Of a stretch of 34,378 nt of DNA, positions 20,451 through 29,350 are shown in pieces. Below the pieces are notes generated by a model, which was not told the DNA's origin, ran no database searches, and worked only from the letters and a program-made list of their open reading frames with translations. The stretch spans positions 79,687,075-79,721,452 of the forward strand of contig JBOZIK010000001.1 of NCBI GenBank assembly GCA_051453625.1. The letters are read 5' to 3'. Source of the stretch: Welwitschia mirabilis (lineage: Eukaryota; Gnetophyta; Gnetopsida; Welwitschiales). Every line of letters starts with the position of its first letter. Position 1 is the first letter of the stretch. Made by a program: the position numbers and the translations under genes.

Positions 20451-22570
20451 AAGCACTTGCGTTGGAATTTTTCTCCTTCCATTATCTAAATTCTTCCTTA
20501 GTTAATTCTTTTGGTACATATTATGCAATCACTTAAACATTTTTAACTTGACTAATGTTTTACTATATAAAGTTATCATAATTAGTAAATATTTTACTTG
20601 GGAATTTTAAATGATACGATTAACTTCATATCATCTTTGGACATTTGTGTGGCTATGAACTTCATTTTGAAGGAAGATGCCTTAGTTATTTTGTTCTTTA
20701 TCAATGGTGTGAGTAATTAGTCATTTTAGCATGTTCTTCCTTATTATTTATTCCATCACTTTATTTTTCTTCTTACAAGTATTTGATCATGTGTAATTCA
20801 CTACCAAGAAAAAACATAAAGAAAGAAAGAAAAGAAATAAAGGCCATGTTCTTTTATGTTATATCTTAAAACCTGGCCTCCATGATGTCCTACCACAAGC
20901 ACATCGGGGTAAATACTCTTGAGAGGATCCTTTGGTAGTGTGATATGATAGCTTTGGAAACTTCACTAGGGGGTTAGTTGGTCATGCTATGCAGGTCCTT
21001 ACTCCTCTAACATTGGTTGCACTTCCCTCATTATGGTAGAATAAAATTGCACTTAGAGGCTATGAGATTAGTGATGTCCTTGGTATTATCAGAGGTATTT
21101 CTTATTTTTTAGATTAATTTTATTTATTTATAGTACTTTTACATGACCACTCTACTTTTTGTATTCTAGTATTATTTTAAGATTAATAGCTTTTTATCTT
21201 ATCCTTCAGTGTTTGGTAACATTAGACATACTTAACATCATCATAATCATTGTCTATTCAAGGGAAATTTATGAATTTTTACATTATTTCATGCATTATT
21301 GTTAGGTGATTTTATGATTTCAAATAAGGGACTTTGCTAGTATGGAATCTTGGGTAGGTAAGTAATCTTCTTCATATTCCTAGTTATCCATTTTTATTAT
21401 ATTTCTTCTTAGTTATTTTGTTTGAAATTTTTAGAGTCATTACCATACATTTTTTTACATAATAATTAGGACTTGATCATTTGATATTTTTCTAGTTATA
21501 TTTTTTATTTTCACTCATTGTTTTTTATAAGGATTATTTTTCTTTTAAGCATTTTATTTGATGCACTCCTTTCACTTTGCTTAATGTGTTCTTTTTGTTT
21601 TATGCTAATGTTTTTTTTCTAATTCTTTTGGTTTTGGTTTTGCATACATCAACTTATGAATCTAAGATACTCATGAAGTTTGGAACACATTTGAGGAATA
21701 CTTTTGAGCATTACTTCCTTCACTTATGCACTATTATGGTCTCATAAGTCTCTTTCCTCATGGTCGTGTTTTTTAGAATAATTTTTTACTTTTAACTTTC
21801 CTTCTATTTTTTTGCTGCTTTTCCACTACTTGCTTATTGTTAGAATTTTTTTTGACTTTTTCTAATTTATCCAAACAATCTAATTTTGAAAACTATGATC
21901 TCATGTCTATCATCTCCATGAAATCCAGAATGATAGTCATCCTTTTTTATAGTGTACAATCTAAGATGTCTTGCTTTACCTATTGGTGTGAGGGGATCTT
22001 TAAGCTTTCTTCTGAGATGTTAAACAAAAATTTATAATTTTAAATTTAAAAATATCATTTCTTGAGCTATCATAATACATATTTATGATGAGTTGTTGGA
22101 CTATGATTTCAAAAATTTCATATCTAATAGGAGCATAGTAGCCCACTTATAGAGTTTTCTTAAAGCTATGTTTCAAATCATCTAGAGATGATATATTTAC
22201 GTCTGTACTTTGCCCTTTGTAGAAAATATTAATAAAATTTTCATGCATTGTTCTTTGTGATTATTACTACTTAAGTTTTATACATCATTTTTAGCATTAC
22301 TTTTTCAAATTATGCTTACACATTAACATTTTCTGAACTATCATTATTACATCTGTGATTTGTTTATGTGTATGACATTCATTGGTTCTATTATGATGTG
22401 TTTAAGTAGGGGGATTATGAATACATCAGTAATTATATTAGTTAATGGATTTTTATTGTCTATTCCTACATGATAAGATTGAATTCAAATTCCATTTTTC
22501 TATTTATTGATTATCTTAATTAAATTGACATGCAATATAGTTGATTACCCACTTTATCAGGGACTGACAA
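20451..22570 (+). other. E2 region between integrase remnant and PPT
   Basis: Matches E0 36-1916 from the purine tract at 20818 onward. 20670-20730 matches the E1 post-integrase block. No conserved coding frame; the 66-codon frame at 21837-22037 and its neighbours are Phe/Leu-rich and not kept in E0. The post-pol ORF of E1 is not recognisable here, so the E1 and E2 lineages differ in this part. A T-rich stretch fills about 21100-21850. Confidence 0.65.
22404..22413 (+). other. Upstream PPT-like tract of E2
   Basis: AAGTAGGGGG, identical to the decamer in the LTR-proximal PPT 171 bp downstream, and conserved in position and sequence in E0 at 1749-1758. Confidence 0.5.
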
Positions 22571-22587
22571 GGCTAAGTAGGGGGCTA
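22571..22587 (+). other. Polypurine tract of E2
   Basis: ggctaagtagggggcta directly before the 3' LTR start TGTTG, with the well conserved 'tatcagggactgacaa' block just upstream. It corresponds to the PPT of E1 in reverse complement. Confidence 0.85.
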
Positions 22588-22908
22588 TGTTGTGATGTCA
22601 ATTTATTAGAATTTTATGGTGTATTTGGAGTACTTTTATAAGACATTTATACAGGTTTGAATTCAATTCTGATGATTATGGAGAGTCAATGAAATAATCA
22701 AGGAAACACATAATTCTTGGTATAATTAGAGGAATTTTAGGTGTGTTCTAGTACTTAGTGTATTGGAGGGAGATTAATGATAAAGAAAGCTGATTTTCTT
22801 TATCTATGAAGCTTTAGAAGGGTGTTTTCCCCATTATTATCCACATGACAAGCAGGACGATAATACTATATTTACCTATTATAACAGTAATATGGACTGG
22901 AGCTTCGA

Positions 22909-23402
22909 NNNNNNNNNNNNNNNNNNNNNNNNNNNNNNNNNNNNNNNNNNNNNNNNNNNNNNNNNNNNNNNNNNNNNNNNNNNNNNNNNNNNNNNNNNNN
23001 NNNNNNNNNNNNNNNNNNNNNNNNNNNNNNNNNNNNNNNNNNNNNNNNNNNNNNNNNNNNNNNNNNNNNNNNNNNNNNNNNNNNNNNNNNNNNNNNNNNN
23101 NNNNNNNNNNNNNNNNNNNNNNNNNNNNNNNNNNNNNNNNNNNNNNNNNNNNNNNNNNNNNNNNNNNNNNNNNNNNNNNNNNNNNNNNNNNNNNNNNNNN
23201 NNNNNNNNNNNNNNNNNNNNNNNNNNNNNNNNNNNNNNNNNNNNNNNNNNNNNNNNNNNNNNNNNNNNNNNNNNNNNNNNNNNNNNNNNNNNNNNNNNNN
23301 NNNNNNNNNNNNNNNNNNNNNNNNNNNNNNNNNNNNNNNNNNNNNNNNNNNNNNNNNNNNNNNNNNNNNNNNNNNNNNNNNNNNNNNNNNNNNNNNNNNN
23401 NN
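22909..23402. other. Assembly gap, 494 N
   Basis: Lies within the palindrome-bearing U3 part of the E2 3' LTR. The open frames that cross it are artefacts of N. Comparison with the 5' LTR predicts only about 16 missing bases unless additional repeat units are hidden in it. Confidence 0.95.
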
Positions 23403-23668
23403 TTCTAAGGAGGTGTCATCCCCATGACATAAGAGATGATAACACATTTAAAAGCCAACTGCGAGGTCAATTGTAGAACTAGAACCTTATTTATTTTCTA
23501 TTATTAAGGGGCATCATCCCTAGTTTTGTCTCTATGATAGTTAGGATGATAACTATTTTATATGTGCAAGACTAAATTATCTTGTAATGCGGTCATGCGC
23601 CTCATTTGGGCTACTAGGGTTTCTTATCTAAATTATAGGGTACATTTTTAGAACTTCCAATGTAAAAA

Positions 23669-23676
23669 TATAAATA
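23669..23676 (+). promoter_or_regulatory. LTR TATA box (E2 3' LTR)
   Basis: TATAAATA at the position equal to 16740-16747 of the 5' LTR; the preceding C of the common context is changed to A. Confidence 0.6.
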
Positions 23677-24421
23677 TCTTTCTTGTCATCAATTCCAATC
23701 CATCTTTTGTACTTGATATGCTTGTGATGGAAGATTGAAGGATAAGAGATCCATCTAGAGCTACAGAAAGGAGTTTCCTTGGTGTTAGGTCGAGTCTCTT
23801 CCATTAAGGTGCTATTATTATATTGTAAGTGGATGTAAAGTTATTTAATTAATCTAAATACTCTTTGGATCAATACAATTACTATTTTCATTTCAATTTT
23901 ATGTATGGTCACTATGGTTTATATTGATCATAGTTTAAAGTAATAATTCTGTGATTCATCTAAATCATAAGGACAATATTTATTAAGGTTGACCTTGGTT
24001 AGTATTAGATTTTTATTGCTATTCCATTCTATTTTACATTGCATTGTATATTCCACTTGGTTGATCTCATAGTTTATGTTAGTTAAGAATTATTTTAATA
24101 TTCTTCTTAATTGATCTAAATTTTAAAGAAGCTAGTCCTTGTGATAAGAGGATTAGAAACCAAAAGAGTTCATTCCATTTTCAATTTCATTTCATTTTCC
24201 TCACTTTCATTGCATTTAATTATTTATTTACTTTTAGTTTTTATAAGATAAAAGGCCAAAAACATCTTGAAAATTAGTTCTCTAACTCTTAGTCTAGTGC
24301 CTTCATTAGAATTATGACATCTGAATGAACTTCGGTCTATACTAGTGTATGTTTTCTATACGTTATCGGATTTATAGGTTTACCTAAAGAACTTTAGGAT
24401 TGCATAATTCACACCACAACA

Positions 24422-24426
24422 CCTTT
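24422..24426. repeat. Right target-site duplication of E2 (CCTTT)
   Basis: Directly after the E2 3' LTR end; partner of CCTCT at 16119-16123. Confidence 0.8.
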
Positions 24427-24760
24427 ATAAGTAAATGTTCAAAAATGTGAAGTAAAAGTTATCTTTGCTTGATTCTTACTAGCTATACAAACTTGTTTAT
24501 AACCACTATATCCATCGAAAAATAATAAAAGACATGCTGTTGGATTATATTAATAATTTGATCTAAAAAGGATAAAGGATAATGATATTTCTTTGCTACT
24601 TCATTAAGATTTTTAAAATTAATACACATTCTTCACTTTCCATCTTTTTTCAGTACTACTAATAAGGGACTAATGTACTCATTATTAAATATGACATAAA
24701 TAATTTTAACATCTCTTAGTTAAATGACTTCATCTTTAATGAATTGTTTAAGGACTAGAT
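24427..24760 (-). pseudogene. E1 reverse transcriptase, N-terminal half
   Basis: In the minus reading KKDGK, a stop, then RMCINFKNLNEVAKKYHYPL (about 24660-24590) matches the family block 'RVCIDYRKLNAATRKDHFPLPF'. FFDGYSGYKQV (about 24525-24495) matches 'FLDGYSGYNQI' and keeps the first catalytic Asp. KITFTSHF, a stop and TFTYK follow, equal to 'KTTFTCPFGTFAYR'. There E2 interrupts the gene; the next block, FGLCNA, is found 8.3 kb away at 16110. One frameshift and at least two stops are present in this half. Confidence 0.9.
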
Positions 24761-25377
24761 TTAGTCTTTGTTATGGTTACATAACTAGTTTTTCATTATC
24801 TTCAAGATAGATTTTGTGTTGAACTATGGAAGTGGGAATAGCTACTAAATCTTTATGAGTCTAAGAAAACACATTAACTTTAGAAGTCAAGAGTGATACT
24901 AAAGTCAATTCTTATTTGTTATTTGTGATTGTCATTCAAGTGATAGAGATGGACAACCCCTCTTAAAATATAGAATATTAGTTATTTTTAGATGCTAAAC
25001 TTACTCTTAGATTATAAATTCTATTTCTTTATTCTACTAATCAAAATAGTCAGTTACAAGGTTTCTATAGTTGAGTTCATTTAGGTTAAAAGATTTTAAA
25101 TTTTTTACTTTAATTAGATCATCATACAAGGTAGGCTTATAAAGCATTAATGATCTCTCTTTAACTAGATTATGTTCTAAAAATAATATTGGTTTAATTT
25201 CTTTCTCTACATTCCACTCTCCTTCTATGTCTCTTTCAGTGGCATCGAAACTCTAATGTTAAATTTCCTATTTTCTAAATGGCACTCCATCATTTGAGTA
25301 TGTGTATCAATAATATAGTAAACAATTTCATAAAATGTTCTTCTTAGAAGTAGTGGATAACCTCCATTATGTTCAAA
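24761..25377 (-). other. E1 linker between protease and RT
   Basis: Region of pol between the protease block and the first RT block. It is expected to be coding in an intact element but is too decayed here for me to recognise conserved blocks. Confidence 0.5.
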
Positions 25378-25620
25378 TTATATAACAATTACATTTATTA
25401 GATAAAAATCTTCTTGTATTTGAATTATCAAGTCTTTTATTATTCCTAATAGTTTCTTAACTAAAGTGTTAACCAATTCTAAGATAATACATGTAGGTTC
25501 AATTCTACTTTTTAAATTTAGACGTAGATAAATATAAAAAGGCATGATATTAACACTTACTCCTATATAAATTAAGGATTTATTTGTTCTTCTATTTTCT
25601 TCTAAAGTAATACTAATCAT
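25378..25620 (-). pseudogene. E1 aspartic protease (degenerate)
   Basis: An 80-codon open frame reads SLIYIGVSVNIMPFYIYLRL, then IEPTCIILELVN and LLGIIKDLIIQIQEDFYLI. This matches the Athila retroviral-type protease pattern 'ALCDLGASINLMPLSIFRKLGLG...TVTLQLADRS...PRGIIEDVLVKVDKFIFP'. The catalytic Asp of the D(L/T/S)GA box is replaced by Tyr (YIGVS), a G-to-T change of the codon, so the enzyme would be dead even with an open frame. In its family this domain is released from the Gag-Pol polyprotein and processes it. Its place upstream of RT is as expected. Confidence 0.85.
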
Positions 25621-26984
25621 TTCTACTCAAGGATCTTTAAATTTTGATCATTTTCACAAAAGTTGGATATTAGTTCATTTTTGTTTTTTTCTAATTAAAT
25701 ATTTTCACAACATAGAATATTTAAGACTTTCTTGTAAGAGTTTCCAAAAAGGTAAATTTATGTGAACATCTTGCATTAAGTATTTTAGATAAACATCAAA
25801 GGTAGGATTTATGCTTAATTTATCAAGCTAAAGAGTAACAAGTTGTGTTTCTTTATTATCTTGAGAAGAATTTTTCTAAGCTTATTATTTAAAGGAGAAG
25901 GAATTTACATTTTTCTAAGATTTCTATATCCTCTTCTTTTTTTCCATCTTTCTTACTATCTTTAAAAGTTTAAGCCCCATAAGTAGGGGGTATTGTGCCA
26001 TTCCTACTTCTTGTTACAACCTTTAAATCTTTCTTAACTTCATTAGGGTTTGGTAAAGGTTGTATTGCAAGTAATCCTTATGATTTTTGATTTTATAGTA
26101 TTGTTTATTAAATAAAATTCACTAGGTTTTCAGTATTTTTATTGGTCTTTTATTGTGATTTTCTTAGCTCATCTATTGAATCTCTGAGTATGTTATTTTG
26201 ATTTCGTTAAAAGTTTAATGTACTTATGTAAAAATTTGAGCTACTTGTTTGAAGTTTAAATTATTTAATAGAAAATTTGCATTCTTAAATCTATTTTAAA
26301 ATATCTAGAAATTTGAATGACTTATTTGAAAGTTTTATCTTCAAAATTTATTCTCAAAGGGTTGAAAGTTTGATTGTCCATTCATTATAAGTTGATATTG
26401 ATTTCTAGGTGTTGAAGACTTTTGATTAAATGCATATACTTATTTATAAAATTTATCTTTATATGTTGGTAATAAAAGACATTTCTTTTATTACATGATA
26501 ATTTTCTTTACATAGATCACAATTTCAAACCACATTCTTTTTAGTTGCCACTTTTGTATTAAGTATCATTTATGTATATTTTTATAAAGTGGTCGTAAAG
26601 TCCTTGGTTATATTTAGTGGTTTATGTTGTTCTTTCTTCTTTTATTATTTTACTTTCTTAAGATATTTTATGATTTGGCCTCTAGTATGTTTTTAATTAA
26701 ATGTTGGTTTAGGTCAAGTTTGACTTATTTCCACTAGTTCTTTTAATAACTTTCATGCACTATCTAATGTTAGCTTCATAAAGTTGCATCATAAGAAAAA
26801 TCTAAAATTTGTTTATTTTAACTATTTAATCTAATATAAAATAATTTATTAATTTTTTATTAAGAAAATTCATTAATGAGATTAGAATATATTGTTATGT
26901 AAAATCATGCATATGCTGTGGCATAATCCTTATTAAGTTGTTGTTGAAAATTTATCACTTTCTTTTTCTCTTTTTCTAATTGTA
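25621..26984 (-). other. E1 region between gag core and protease, decayed
   Basis: Expected to hold the end of gag (nucleocapsid) and the start of pol. I find no readable CCHC zinc knuckle and only short, stop-rich frames. The sequence is T-rich on the plus strand. Confidence 0.5.
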
Positions 26985-27295
26985 CTTTAATTTATGAATC
27001 TTTTGATAAAGGCTTCTTGGACTTGGTTCCATGTTTTTAAAATTTTATTGGAATATTTCTAAGCCATTATTTTTCTTTTCTTTTATGTTTGATAGGGAAA
27101 CTTATCATGTAAGTATGATCAATAATATGTTTATTACCATTTCCTCAAGTAAGAATACATTATTCCATATCAATTAAATGTTGAAGTGGACCTTCATCAT
27201 GTTCTCTAGTAAATATAGAATATGCACTTAAATTTCTTAACTTAACATCATCACTAAGAGATAGGTCAAAAGGATTTTGGATTCACACTTCTTAT
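26985..27295 (-). pseudogene. E1 gag (capsid-type core, degenerate)
   Basis: One minus frame of about 100 codons reads IQNPFDLSLSDDVKLRNLSA, EGPLQHLIDME, then after stops HIIDHTYMISFPIKHKRKEK, a stop, WLRNIPIKF, a stop, KTWNQVQEAFIKRF. This is the order of the plant Ty3/gypsy gag core (family: 'EDPNLHLSSFLEIC...RLRLFPFSLRDRARAWLNSLPPGSITTWEELAQKFLAKFF'). The in-frame stops are TAA or TGA and most fit Gln or Arg codons that decayed by C-to-T change. Gag forms the virus-like particle in intact elements. It lies upstream of protease as expected. Upstream limits of the gene are not clear. Confidence 0.75.
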
Positions 27296-28083
27296 TTGTA
27301 AGCAATTCTCTAAGTTTAACATTGAAATTTATATTTGTAACAGTATTAGATGTTCCTATCATGATAGTGGTATTGTAAGAAGACACCTATTTTTGTTTTT
27401 ACATAAAATTCAATATTAAAATAAAAATTTTTACTTTAAGATTTTCATTTATAAACTTTTCTTTTGAAAAATCAAATTTTAAAATAGTAAATGTAGAAAA
27501 ATATTCTTGTTTAATTCTTGAAATTTTTTTACATATTTGCGATATGCATACCTGGGTTTACTTCATAGTCAATTAAGCCTTCTCTAATGTTTTCTTTTAT
27601 TAACATTCACTCTCTCTGATACATCATGATTTTACCCAAATTTACTATACCCCTATATGCTTAGTATTATTTTTGCAATTGTTGCCTCTATGGTCATATG
27701 AATAACATATATAAATGACAACTCACATAAAAAAACTAAAATATAAAAATAAAGAAAAATAGAGTTGTAGAAAAATAGATAAAAAGAAAACTGATGGTCA
27801 TCCAACTAAGTCATTTGGATGATAGAGGAGATAGTATAACAACCCTAGTTCTTATGAAAAATAAAAACCATAATTTTATTAGTCATTGATCACTACACAT
27901 CTCTAGATGACAAAGGGAATAATAAGGTGTTATTTACAAAACAAAAATCTGAAAATGCAAAATGAAAAATTTATGGTTCTACTGTAAAAATATGGAGCTA
28001 CTACAGACAAATACCTNNNNNNNNNNAACCAAAATCCAAACTACTTAGAGGAGTAATGATAATCCTCGACATCCTTGAAGCCT
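27296..28083 (-). other. E1 leader and gag start region
   Basis: Between PBS and the recognisable gag core. Two palindrome-like units lie at 27796-27832 (ggtcatccaac...tcatttggatgatag) and 27881-27926, the same place relative to the PBS as in E2. A gap of 10 N is at 28017-28026. No gag start codon can be assigned. Confidence 0.6.
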
Positions 28084-28101
28084 TTCTTAGAAATGGCACT
28101 A
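28084..28101 (-). other. Primer-binding site of E1 (tRNA-Asp type, decayed)
   Basis: Three bases inside the LTR edge, the minus strand reads tagtgccatttctaagaa, agreeing at about 10 of 18 positions with TGGCGCCGTTGCCGGGGA; most differences are G-to-A or C-to-T. Sequence on both sides aligns to the PBS region of E2. Confidence 0.65.
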
Positions 28102-28104
28102 AGA

Positions 28105-29350
28105 CATCGCAATGTATATTTGTACAATTATTTATGTCCTTTATTAAATCCTATTAATCACAAATATTTTGTAAAACATAGAGACCACTATAGATAAGAG
28201 TAAACCCAAATGTTGTAATCCATCAAAGGCACTATAAAAGAAGAAAGGTAATTTATTTCCAATGAAAGATTTTATGTATTTATGTTTTAAGTAGAAAAAA
28301 AAAATAATACAAAACACAATATAAAGTAAATATACTATCCAATGAAATGCAAAGATTGCTCTAAATGAAATATCTATCTAATTACCAAATCAACTTGTCA
28401 TAGAGATCATCCCTCAAAGAGAATTATTACCAAACCCTAACTAGCCTAAGATATCAGGCATGTTAAACAAAATATGAAACACATATAATATTATTTTAGA
28501 AAATGTAAAATGCAATACAATGCAATTACTCTAATAGTTTCAATGTTAATAAAGGTTAACTTCATAATCGATATCAAGTATTAAGCTATCACAGAATCAT
28601 ATTTCGCATAAATCATAAGGGAGATGCACATAAGATAATATATAAGAAAAAAAGAGTTTAATTAAAAGCAAACCAACATTTATGTTAAAAAATAGTAATA
28701 CCTTAATGAAGGAAAGATAACCCAACATCAAGAACGATTTTTCTTAGAAATAATGGATGGATCTACTACCTTTTGATCTCATCTCACAATAATTTCTAGT
28801 ACCAAAAAAGATAAAAGTCAGAGTTAAGAGTAGAGGAAAAATTTATTAAAAACAAGGATCTAAAAATAGAAACCCCTAACAAACATAGTGAGAGACTCTA
28901 ATAGTGCAAATGAGGTGCATGAAACATTACAAGAGTTGAGTAGAGTTCAGTGAATTAATTATTTTTTATTATTATGTTTCTAGTCATCAAAACAATATAG
29001 GAGATGGTACCACATCAAATGAGGTCTATATCAGCTTCTAGTTTGGTTGAGTTAGCATCCTAGTTAGTTTGCTTACTTCTATCAATCATATAGTCATCTA
29101 AACAATGATGTGAATGATGGCCTCTTTAAGTTATTTATTGCACAAATTGACCACTTTGATCATTTAACTCATCTTTATAGGGAAAGTATTGTATTTTTCT
29201 TGAAATGCTATCAAATGTAACGAAGTTTGTATAATTTTGTAAAAATTACATTAGCTTTCCATTATTATCAAAACTTCACTTAAACACATCTAATGTCTTA
29301 TAAATCTATTTAAAATACCTATCAAATACATAAAGTTTAGTGACTCAATA
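28105..29350 (-). mobile_element. 5' LTR of E1
   Basis: 1246 bp. Its left edge aligns to the reverse complement of the E2 LTR end (shared 'tagataagag', 'aatgttgtaatcc' and 'aaggcacta' blocks near 28190-28235). Its right edge (actcaata) aligns to tcacaaca of the left-hand E1 LTR. 28430-29350 matches 8890-9791. One nested palindrome lies at 29080-29122. The canonical TG...CA ends are decayed on both sides. Confidence 0.85.

Larger units (their letters stand above)
16124..24421 (+). mobile_element. Element E2: plus-strand LTR retrotransposon nested in E1 RT
   Basis: Complete structure: 5' LTR 16124-17494, PBS 17498-17515, internal region, PPT 22571-22587, 3' LTR 22588-24421, with 5-bp target duplications. 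Taking out E2 and one target copy brings the two halves of the E1 RT back into one frame exactly within the block before FGLCNA. Internal sequence is about 5.1 kb and lacks recognisable gag, protease, RT and RNase H; only an integrase C-terminal remnant is found, after a long unrecognised open-frame stretch. E2 is therefore an internally deleted, probably non-autonomous relative of E1-like elements. The two LTR ends differ at about 14 of the last 85 positions by eye, so the insertion is old. Confidence 0.93.
22588..24421 (+). mobile_element. 3' LTR of E2, interrupted by a 494-N gap
   Basis: Starts TGTTGTGATG, ends ACCACAACA. Without N it has 1340 bp against 1371 in the 5' LTR. Palindrome units are seen at about 22822-22866, 23411-23442 and 23510-23553; TATA box at 23669-23676. 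Left of the gap the sequence ends at 'gagcttcga' and right of it begins 'ttctaagg'; in the 5' LTR these points are only about 16 bp apart. Confidence 0.92.
8890..29350 (-). mobile_element. Element E1: degenerate Athila-like Ty3/gypsy retrotransposon, host of E2
   Basis: Reading on the minus strand the order is 5' LTR (29350-28105), PBS, leader, gag, protease, RT, RNase H, integrase, an extra ORF remnant, PPT, 3' LTR (9791-8890). The order PR-RT-RH-INT is that of Ty3/gypsy, and the RT and integrase motifs, tRNA-Asp-type PBS and post-pol ORF fit the Athila lineage. Without the 8.3-kb E2 insertion and one target copy E1 would be about 12 kb, the usual size for Athila. Every coding domain carries stops or shifts; protease and RT catalytic residues are lost. 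The two LTRs are diverged from one another and from the plus-strand LTR family of the window. Confidence 0.9.

Noticed and set aside
22845-23476. Three long open frames of 187-194 codons across this region
   Set aside because: They consist almost only of N; the gap has no stops by default.
8890-29350. Integrated plant pararetrovirus
   Set aside because: Paired LTRs, PPT, integrase and a 5-bp target duplication of the nested copy fit LTR retrotransposons; no movement-protein-like sequence is seen.
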